Source: Fictibacillus marinisediminis
GTDB taxonomy: Bacteria; Bacillota; Bacilli; Bacillales; Fictibacillaceae
Direction of reading: 5' to 3'
Length of the DNA stretch: 64,000 nt
NCBI RefSeq assembly: GCF_023149135.1
Contig: NZ_JAIWJX010000002.1
Location: forward strand, 372,001 to 436,000
Positions 24,453-31,957 of this stretch are shown piece by piece. Position 1 is the stretch's first letter. The number at the start of each line of letters is the position of its first letter. The position numbers and the translations under genes were made by a program. The notes beneath the pieces are model-generated. The model saw only the letters and a list, made by a program, of their open reading frames with translations, did no database searches and was not told where the DNA came from.

Positions 24453-27400
24453 TTATTTCATTTCTTTTAAAATACGGTATAAAATGTATTTTACTTCTTC
24501 TAGATTCATCGTTCGACCACCAGCTGTTACTATTCGCAGTAATTGGTTGTATATCGTATTACCTTTGACCGATAAATCAATTTCCTTAACAGTCGAAATA
24601 ACCTGATCTCCTTCAATTATCTTTATCGTTTCTGAATCGGCTGTTGTTAATAGTTGCATTAATGTCGCAAAATATGAATCATATGTGACATCGGACCAAT
24701 CTTCCAATCGAACACCTACCACATTTACAATAAATGAATCAAAATTTTGTTCCTGCTCTAAAATTTGAACTAGATCTAATAATTGTGGTGATCTTTTAAT
24801 AGTGTCTACATGCTTCACTCGGATTTGTTCGACTTTTTTAACATTAAACACAGCAAATGTTTTTTTAAATAATTTCTTTTTGAACTCTTCCACGAAACCT
24901 TCTAAATACTCTTTAATTCCATAATATTGTTCTTTCGATAATGCTAAATTCGTGAATTCTTTACTCGCCAGTAACGGATCCATTTCGCTTGAGCGAATAA
25001 TTTGTTTAAACTTTAAAACTTCAGCTGATTGTTTATTTGTAATTTGTGTGAATCGAGGTAATTTTAATAACCATTGATTTAATTCTTTAAATAAAGTATT
25101 CGGAGGTAGCGTATTCTCATAATCTAAATAAATTTTGCTCAAATTTTGAAGTGTCTCTATAATTTCTTCATTTAATGAGTAAATTTCATACTCATAAAAT
25201 TCAGCTGACTGTTCAAGAATTTCGTAAAGTATCTGTGCATTCATTTCGGAAAGACTAAAATCATTAGAATAAAATGCCATCTGATGCCACTTATCTTTAA
25301 GTAATGCAACGATCAATAAAGGCACTAGTGGTGCACGAATTCCGAATGGTTCTAATAAAGCAATTGAAAATAAACTATAAATAGAATTTCGCTTCGAACT
25401 TTCTAAATGGCCTAGAAGTCTTTTACGCAATTCTGCAAGTTCACGGACGGGTTGTTTGTCTAAATCAACAAAGTTAAAGTTTAAATTTTTAAAAGTGGTT
25501 GCATAAATTAAATAATCCGGTCCATTCCCGGATAACTCAAATGTACCATCAAATGTTTGTTGGAGAATTTGTTCTAAAATACTTATTGCTGATTTGCGTT
25601 GAATCGCCATAATAGTTCGTTTATTAAAGCTTTCGTTTCGGATTTCTGGTGTATAAGGGAAACGATCAAACATCCATTTATCTAGGAATGATTCAAATTG
25701 ATGCATGTTGTTAAACGAGACTTCTTGTCTTCCTAAATAATAACAAACGTCGTCTTTGTTAAATTTCTTTAATGGCTTAAACATTTGTTGGATAACAAAT
25801 GTGATTGATTCAATTTGAAGCGTAATTTCTTTTTCTAAATTTGCATCTCTTTGTAAAATATCAGGCTTTTGTAGCATGTTATTTAAAACTAAATATTGAT
25901 TGATATGCTCGCTTAATTTTACGAAATCAATGTTAGTTACACCGAACAGGATATCTTTGTTAATGTAATTCTTAATTCTTTCTTCTACTTGCTCTCGTTC
26001 ATTTTGACTTCGAGTTATCACGTACAGGAGCATCCCGTCTTCATACGGATCTATTTCGAATGGCTGCTCTCCAAAGATAAATCGTATTTCAAAGTAACGA
26101 GTAATAGCTTTTGCATTGTTATAACCTAACGGAATGTAATATTTCTGTCCAAAAAGATTTTCAATCGCTTTAATTCGTAACTCATCGTCTAAAACCGATG
26201 ATTTTTCAACCTCTTTATATATATCTTCCAATGCTATTAAAGAGCCTTCAAATAACTCATATGCTTTAGTAAAGGGATTTAAGCGCAATAACCTTACTTG
26301 GACTAACTCTTCAATTGATTTTTGTGCAGTCGCTTGATCGATGCCTAATGCAAATTGTAAAAAATCCGTTGTAATTGTAAAACGATTATTTAATATCTTC
26401 AATAACGTCGCTAATTTAACAACACGCAAAGATGGTTTCGACACTTTATAGCTAATCGCTAATCGATAAAATTTCATTGTATCGAGTGTTAAAATCATCG
26501 ATTCGTCCGGATAAAAATATTCAAATAATTGATCTGCATAATACCAATTTCCCTGCATATTTTCTATTTTAAATTCATTTAGAAACATATACAAAGTTCT
26601 ATCATTTTGTCCAAGTAAGTTTGAAATACCCGGTAATAGTTGTATTGTTACAGGATGAATTGGCTGACATCCTTCAATGATTGTGCCACCTATTTCTTCG
26701 GTTGTCATATTTGGAAAAAGGTTGTATTTCATAATTAAATATTGAAACTGTTCATAGTCGCTTGCTAAAAACATATCTGGCTTATAATCTTTAGGTTTGT
26801 TGAGTAATTTATGAGCAGAACGATAAAAGATAGATGAATCGCTTTCTAAACGATGCTCTAAAAAACGCTTCTCTACCCGTTCTAATTCATCTTGCGTTAA
26901 GTTCGTATTAGCATTTACATATTGCTGTAAACCCGTGTGTGTTATCATTAACAAAAATGCATTTTGTTGTCGATTAACTAGCTCTGCTAAGTCCTGAATA
27001 TGCTGCATAGTTAAATGAATTTGCGCATTAGAAACTGTTTGTAAGAACCTTCCAAACTCATCGAATACAATTAATAAACCGGCCTTCTTCTTAGCCAGCT
27101 GTTCAAATATGTACTGTAATTGTTCTGTAAACGCAATTTTATGAGGATTATAATACACGGTTCCAAAAGCAATAGTAGGATAGATTTCTTTAAATAAATG
27201 AACTGCTGACTCAGAATTATTGTTTAATTCCTCTTTAAATTGTTCAATCGTGTACTGTGATTTCTGAAGATGATTTTCCAAACTTACATAAATATCATTG
27301 AAATCCTGTTCCCAAATATCTATTAATTCTAATATATATACTATGTCATTCTTGAGCGTTAATCCTATGCCATTTTCTTCGCATTTCCTTTGAATGCTTT

Positions 27401-27770
27401 CTAAAAGAATTGATTCAAAATCGCCCGTTTTGCCTGTAATCAATATAGGCAACCATTTTATTTTGTTTTTTATTAATGTTTCGCGTAAATCCATTTCTAA
27501 TTCTGGACTTACAGTATTTACATCTTGAAAAAATTGCTTTATCGCTTTATTAATTTTATTTTGTGTGAGTAAAGATGTAATCATCGCACCAACTAAGGAT
27601 TTTCCAGCCCCGTATGGTCCCACTAGCAAATGTGCATGTTGCTCTGTTTCAACTAAATCTTTAATCATTTGATCCATTATATCTAATTGTTTTATATTAG
27701 GAACATAATTCTCAAATAATTGGACTTTCCCGATATCATACATAATATTTATACTTGGTTGAAAGGACAT
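24453..27770 (-). CDS. Large P-loop ATPase (BrxC/PglY-like), 1105 aa
   Basis: The N-terminal 300 residues form an AAA-type ATPase: Walker A HLLVGPYGAGKSLVG near residue 52, and Walker B LLIVFDEFGRFLQ near 242 with an aromatic-acidic neighbourhood. The remaining 800 residues are mostly helical without a recognised nuclease motif. The overall plan (early P-loop, DEFGRF Walker B, long helical tail) recalls BrxC/PglY-type ATPases of defence systems. Its ATG overlaps the DUF4007 stop in TAATG, so the two are translationally coupled. It probably acts as motor or sensor for the module. Confidence 0.7.
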   Translation of the reverse strand: MSFQPSINIMYDIGKVQLFENYVPNIKQLDIMDQMIKDLVETEQHAHLLVGPYGAGKSLVGAMITSLLTQNKINKAIKQFFQDVNTVSPELEMDLRETLIKNKIKWLPILITGKTGDFESILLESIQRKCEENGIGLTLKNDIVYILELIDIWEQDFNDIYVSLENHLQKSQYTIEQFKEELNNNSESAVHLFKEIYPTIAFGTVYYNPHKIAFTEQLQYIFEQLAKKKAGLLIVFDEFGRFLQTVSNAQIHLTMQHIQDLAELVNRQQNAFLLMITHTGLQQYVNANTNLTQDELERVEKRFLEHRLESDSSIFYRSAHKLLNKPKDYKPDMFLASDYEQFQYLIMKYNLFPNMTTEEIGGTIIEGCQPIHPVTIQLLPGISNLLGQNDRTLYMFLNEFKIENMQGNWYYADQLFEYFYPDESMILTLDTMKFYRLAISYKVSKPSLRVVKLATLLKILNNRFTITTDFLQFALGIDQATAQKSIEELVQVRLLRLNPFTKAYELFEGSLIALEDIYKEVEKSSVLDDELRIKAIENLFGQKYYIPLGYNNAKAITRYFEIRFIFGEQPFEIDPYEDGMLLYVITRSQNEREQVEERIKNYINKDILFGVTNIDFVKLSEHINQYLVLNNMLQKPDILQRDANLEKEITLQIESITFVIQQMFKPLKKFNKDDVCYYLGRQEVSFNNMHQFESFLDKWMFDRFPYTPEIRNESFNKRTIMAIQRKSAISILEQILQQTFDGTFELSGNGPDYLIYATTFKNLNFNFVDLDKQPVRELAELRKRLLGHLESSKRNSIYSLFSIALLEPFGIRAPLVPLLIVALLKDKWHQMAFYSNDFSLSEMNAQILYEILEQSAEFYEYEIYSLNEEIIETLQNLSKIYLDYENTLPPNTLFKELNQWLLKLPRFTQITNKQSAEVLKFKQIIRSSEMDPLLASKEFTNLALSKEQYYGIKEYLEGFVEEFKKKLFKKTFAVFNVKKVEQIRVKHVDTIKRSPQLLDLVQILEQEQNFDSFIVNVVGVRLEDWSDVTYDSYFATLMQLLTTADSETIKIIEGDQVISTVKEIDLSVKGNTIYNQLLRIVTAGGRTMNLEEVKYILYRILKEMK

Positions 27771-28636
27771 TATTTAAATACCTCGTTTTTGTAAGCTACT
27801 TTAATTTCATTTAACCATGATGAATCTGTATTTAAACGAATAACATCTAAACGATTTGTTCTCGTAAAAATAACTGGGTAGTGTTTTTGTACTTCTTCTA
27901 ATTGCTCAATAATTGCATCACGATTCAAATTAAATACTTTTCCCCATAACTCTTCCCCATTTATTAGATCGTTCAGACTCACTTCTTTTATGTTATGTTT
28001 TTCTGAATACCTTAAGAGGGTAATATACAGAACGTTTGATATTAAACTATAATGCGTTTCTGATTTAACGAAATTTGTACCTATCGTTTGATGTATTAAT
28101 CCTAATGATTCAAATGGGCTTTTAATTACATCTTCAGGCGTTTGGTTAATATATTCTTTCGCTGTATAAAGTTGAATAAGACAATCTACATCTCGTTTTA
28201 ATGAGTTTAGCGATACTTCTTTTTCAAAGTTCTCCTCCACCCAGTTTTTCAATTTTTCTACAAGCATTTGTTTGGAAAAAACACGCTCATTGAATACATT
28301 AAAAAACCAATACCAAGTGGATGCTTCGTTTTTTTCGGTTACTAGTAAATAGTGCAATATATATAATGTATACCTTGTTTTTATATAAGGATCATATTGA
28401 AAAATGACTTTTGCTAAATCAGTCATGACAAATTCAGTTTTAATAGAACGTTTTTCCTCGATTAATTGTGTTACGTTTAGCCAATGCCTAATTGATTTGG
28501 CCATGTTTTTTCCTACACCTAAAATTTCAAAATGTTCAGGTTCATAAAAAAAACGGGGGTTCTTTTTTATTTCTGTTAAACCTTTGGTAATCCATTGCTG
28601 CCTTAAATAGAATGTTTGGTGTTGACCAAAACCCAT
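27770..28636 (-). CDS. DUF4007 family protein
   Basis: This 288-residue protein starts MGFGQHQTFYLRQQWITKGLTEI and continues HFEILGVGKNMAKSIRHWLNVTQLIEE. That is the recognisable DUF4007 beginning, a winged-helix-like region probably contacting DNA. DUF4007 proteins are found next to PAPS-reductase/DndC-like genes in bacterial defence loci, and their biochemical role is undetermined. AAGGTGG precedes the ATG. The gene leads a two-gene operon convergent with the helicase-DndD-DndC operon. Confidence 0.75.
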   Translation of the reverse strand: MGFGQHQTFYLRQQWITKGLTEIKKNPRFFYEPEHFEILGVGKNMAKSIRHWLNVTQLIEEKRSIKTEFVMTDLAKVIFQYDPYIKTRYTLYILHYLLVTEKNEASTWYWFFNVFNERVFSKQMLVEKLKNWVEENFEKEVSLNSLKRDVDCLIQLYTAKEYINQTPEDVIKSPFESLGLIHQTIGTNFVKSETHYSLISNVLYITLLRYSEKHNIKEVSLNDLINGEELWGKVFNLNRDAIIEQLEEVQKHYPVIFTRTNRLDVIRLNTDSSWLNEIKVAYKNEVFK

Positions 28637-29055
28637 TTTTAAACGCCACCTTAAAAGCTTTTATTTTTCATAATAAAACAATTCACTTCAATTTTAACCT
28701 AAATAATACTCTAATGAGAGGCTTATTTTAAGGATATATTCTTTATATTTTACAATGAGTTATAAGGTATAAGAGGAAGGCTTGATTGATTTAATTCGAG
28801 GGCTTTTCATATTGGTGATTTATTTCCCATTTTATGGGGTTGATCTTACAAATGTATAGAGGTGAATATCATGATATAGTGTTGTCTGGAAAAAACATAA
28901 ATGGACAAGCCCGTTAGGGTTTGCAGAAATATTAGAAAAAATTTATTCTTGAAACAAAGACGAAGAGTAATTGCTTATGCTGATATTTAACCTTTATAGA
29001 AATGAAAATTTAAAAACACGACAATTTGACAATAGAAGCATCCTTAATAATCTCA
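28637..29055. other. 419-bp AT-rich gap, no gene seen
   Basis: The stretch must contain the promoter for the DUF4007 operon reading left. I find no convincing coding frame, terminator or repeat in it. A small plus-strand frame at 28971-29168 overlaps the minus-strand gene at 29056 and has no ribosome site. Confidence 0.4.
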
Positions 29056-29280
29056 TTATGTTTCTTCTTCCATTAATTGTTGCCGTTTTAATTCATAATC
29101 TTCTTCTGTTCCATATTTCCATTGAGCATCCAATAGTATTTCAGACCATTCATTTATTGGTATATTAGAATCTAAATACAACTTTTTAAGCATGAACTTC
29201 ATCTGATGTTCATTGTATAGCCCATCATAATAATCAAGATATATTGCTTCTAGACAAGCTATTATTTCATGTATGTGCAT
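29056..29280 (-). CDS. Small hypothetical protein, 74 aa
   Basis: This is a helical acidic protein, MHIHEIIACLEAIYLDYYDGLYNEHQMKFMLKKLYLD onward, with an AQWKYGTEEDYELKRQQLMEEE tail. The ATG has AAAAAAGGATG upstream. It lies alone inside the island between modules. It could be a small regulator or antitoxin-like protein, but no family is recognised. Confidence 0.5.
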   Translation of the reverse strand: MHIHEIIACLEAIYLDYYDGLYNEHQMKFMLKKLYLDSNIPINEWSEILLDAQWKYGTEEDYELKRQQLMEEET

Positions 29281-29429
29281 AACATTTACATCCTTTTTTA
29301 AAGTTTTCTTCCGAACATCACAAAGAATAGACTAGTTTCATTATATCCTTTTTTATAGAATAAATCGTATAGCTAAGCGAATATCTATCACACATTCTTT
29401 AAACTACTTCATAATAAAAAATTTTGTTT

Positions 29430-29597
29430 CTACGTTGCTCCACGGGGTAGTGGTTGAAGAGAAAGCAGATGAATATATATGGACTGAAATAAAGGAAAAA
29501 ACCAAGCGTGACAGCTCGCATAAAAAAATATAAATTCAATATAGTTAAAGGATTAAAAGAGCGTTTGGAGGAAATAGAAAATACATTGTATCTTTAA
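29430..29597 (+). pseudogene. Possible gene remnant in the 29281-29736 gap
   Basis: Two adjacent frames give protein-like text: GVVVEEKADEYIWTEIKEK, then after a shift NIVKGLKERLEEIENTLYL and a stop. No start codon or ribosome site is visible. It looks like the decayed 3' end of a helical protein, family unknown. The rest of the gap holds nothing evident. Confidence 0.25.
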
Positions 29598-29736
29598 TTT
29601 TGGATTTTAAGACTTTTGTTTAAAAATTTAAATTAAATTCTAACAAAGCTCTGTTAATAGCTTATTAAAAAGTTAACCAATTTATTTAAATACCGATACT
29701 ATTATTAACTACTTAATAATAGATGAGGTATCTAAA

Positions 29737-30450
29737 ATGAATAGAACTCTTACAGAAATAGAACTCGATTGTTTTGATCCTGGAGCTGCGATATTCTATT
29801 GTCTTGAAAATGCAGCAGAGACAATATTAATTGCAGAAGAATCTATATTTATTCAAGAGTTAAAAGAGGTTTTTAATAAATATGGGCAAATTTATAATGA
29901 AATTGAAGCTGTTAATGATGGAGTAAAAATTGAGAGATGTTTTTTTAAAGGGATCACTATACAAAGAGACAGGTTTAATAATACTGAAATACCAGACTTT
30001 TCAAATGTAGCGTGTCAAATTGATGGTTGCCTTGAAGAGTTATATCATATTTTAGATATTATTAATACAGACTGGTTATTAAAAGAAATATTAGAATTCG
30101 AACAAATACTTTTAGAATTTGGGGAAAAATGCAGAAAAGCAGAGATGTTTTTCAAAGATGTTCCTTGGTTTGAAAAAATTTTTAACCCAATAGTCTTTTA
30201 TAAAACAATGATTGAAAGTGGTGATCCACAATACAAAAATTACTTTAAGAAGAAGTTAAGCCTTGTTGCTGTAATTAAACCTAAATCGAAAAAAATACAT
30301 TCAACCAATAGGTGGAATTTTAGCAAAACCTCTTATCAATCAAGTGCTCCATTATTTGAACATGGTCGTTCACGAAATTCAATTAGAGTAAATAAATTAT
30401 TTAATCCACAAGGAATTTTATTAGTGGGACCGTATAGCCGGTATAAATAA
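29737..30450 (+). CDS. Hypothetical protein, 237 aa
   Basis: This is an intact, cytoplasmic-looking protein of unknown family, beginning MNRTLTEIELDCFDPGAAIFYCLENAAETILIAEE. The N-terminal 175 residues are helical. The last 60 are basic and serine/asparagine rich (PKSKKIHSTNRWNFSKTSY, HGRSRNSIRVNKLFNP). GATGAGG is well placed before the ATG. It has its own promoter region and is followed, after 170 bases, by a strong terminator at 30618. AT-rich like its neighbours, it is probably island cargo. Confidence 0.55.
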   Translation: MNRTLTEIELDCFDPGAAIFYCLENAAETILIAEESIFIQELKEVFNKYGQIYNEIEAVNDGVKIERCFFKGITIQRDRFNNTEIPDFSNVACQIDGCLEELYHILDIINTDWLLKEILEFEQILLEFGEKCRKAEMFFKDVPWFEKIFNPIVFYKTMIESGDPQYKNYFKKKLSLVAVIKPKSKKIHSTNRWNFSKTSYQSSAPLFEHGRSRNSIRVNKLFNPQGILLVGPYSRYK

Positions 30451-30617
30451 GAATGTTGGAACAACTAATCAACATGCATATTTAGAAACCGGATTTCTAA
30501 AACAAGTCCATTAAGAGGATAAAATCGGATATTGAAAAGTATTGTAGAATGGAAAGCATTTTAATATTCCTCAGTTAACTGTTCAGGTAGTTTCTCATAG
30601 GCATTTAAGACTCAGTT

Positions 30618-30661
30618 AAAAAAAACAGATGCAGCATCTAATTCGCTGCATCTGTTTTTTA
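30618..30661. terminator. Strong bidirectional terminator
   Basis: AAAAACAGATGCAGC and GCTGCATCTGTTTTT form a 15-bp stem with a 9-base loop, with A- and T-runs outside. Confidence 0.85.
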
Positions 30662-31032
30662 TTAATCACCTAATACTTTATTGATTTTTGACATGGATTT
30701 GTAAACTTGATTTTTCTTAGACTCACTAAATTTTTTTCGTGGAACGGTTTCTAAGTCTATTTTTACATCGATTAAATCATCCATTCAATTTTATGTAATT
30801 CAAATATGATAGTCCACGATTCGTATTTCTCTTCTGTATGCATCCACATAGTGAAATTTCCCAATAAGTAAATGAAAACTATCTCTTTGAAAGTATGTAA
30901 AGTATACAAATGGTTTCTTTAATCATTTCTAATTGTTGCTCATCAAGTTCCAGGTTTAACTTTTTTCTTTTGATCCCAATAAAGTTCACGTAACTGTTTT
31001 ACATGTTCAGGTAACATTAATGAAATCCATTT
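30662..31032 (-). pseudogene. YolD-like gene broken by several frameshifts
   Basis: Minus-strand frames add up to a YolD-like protein. The pieces are KWISLMLPEHVKQLRELYWDQKK, then after one extra base ELDEQQLEMIKETI, then HLLIGKFHYVDAYRREIRIVDYH, then FELHKIEW, and finally MDDLIDVKIDLETVPRKKF to the stop. MLPEHV..LRE and PELDEQQ are hallmarks of the family. In Bacillus, yolD genes usually accompany a Y-family polymerase (UvrX). None is present here, so this is an abandoned fragment. It explains most of the 0.9-kb gap between 30451 and 31358. Confidence 0.7.
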
Positions 31033-31358
31033 CTGTCATGAAGGGGCATCTTACATCAACTCCTTACTTTAGTATACACCGCAAAATAGGAATGTAAGTT
31101 CCCTTTTTATTTATTTATCTTAGTAAGTACCGATATATTTATCAGGTGGGGTTAAATGGATAGTAATCTAAAAGTATTGAGACAGGTTACACTGATTAGT
31201 AAAATCATAATATAGGTTGGTGTTAATACTTTTGTTCATATCTGAACTTTGGTTTTATTCTCTTGGATTAGGAAGTTAATAAATAAATGATCTAAGATCT
31301 AGATTACCGGAATTTAACAATAAATTCTTTTACGTCTAAAAAATTGGAGGATCCAATA

Positions 31359-31778
31359 TTGCAGGAACAGATAAGACATATGAAAAACGCCTACGCTCAA
31401 CTTTATGAAATAGAAAATACTCTACGTTTAATCATTACTTCAACAATGGAAACAAAATACGGGGCTAATTGGTATAACATCATTTCAATTAAGCTTTTAA
31501 AAAGGAGACCTCATAAAGAGTTTATAAATCTTAATTTCCATGAATTAATTACTCTATTTAGAATCTCTCCTGAATTAATTAAAATTTTTCCAATAAATAT
31601 AATTAAATCATTTCCATCAATCTATCCTATTCGAAATAAAATTGCACATTGTAAATATTTAAATGACGATGAATTATTAAAGTTAAATAATTTTCACCTT
31701 AGATTTATAAATGTACTCTCCAGTATGCAAAAGGTAAAAATTGACCGGTATAGTATTGAAACCTTTGGTAAGCATTGA
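31359..31778 (+). CDS. HEPN-like protein (RNKIAH motif), Swt1/Abi-type
   Basis: This 139-residue helical protein carries RNKIAHCKYLN near residue 98. That is the R-x4-H catalytic motif of HEPN RNases, preceded by the typical long helix ending in PSIYPI. It resembles Swt1-family HEPN or Abi-like domains that act as toxins in phage defence. I chose TTG 31359 because GGAGG (31346-31350) is 8 bases upstream; an earlier in-frame TTG at 31344 overlaps that site. No antitoxin is obvious beside it. A PLD-helicase gene follows after 180 bases. Confidence 0.65.
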   Translation: MQEQIRHMKNAYAQLYEIENTLRLIITSTMETKYGANWYNIISIKLLKRRPHKEFINLNFHELITLFRISPELIKIFPINIIKSFPSIYPIRNKIAHCKYLNDDELLKLNNFHLRFINVLSSMQKVKIDRYSIETFGKH

Positions 31779-31957
31779 TTTAAGCAAATACATAGAATTT
31801 TTGTTTTTTGAATTTTTATTCTATATGTATATTGATTCCATTTTATTTTAAATTGATTATATGTAATACTTTTGAATAAGTGATTTTTAAAAACCGAACA
31901 AATGATGTTTGTAAATTGTAAACATTTGTTTAAAACCTTAAAAAGGCTGGAGTTAGT

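Noticed and set aside
24453..28636. A BREX system, suggested by the BrxC-like ATPase and PAPS-reductase (type 4 carries brxP)
   Set aside because: No PglZ, PglX or BrxL gene is present anywhere in the island.
28971..29168. Plus-strand 65-codon ORF
   Set aside because: Overlaps the better-supported minus-strand gene at 29056-29280 and lacks a ribosome site.
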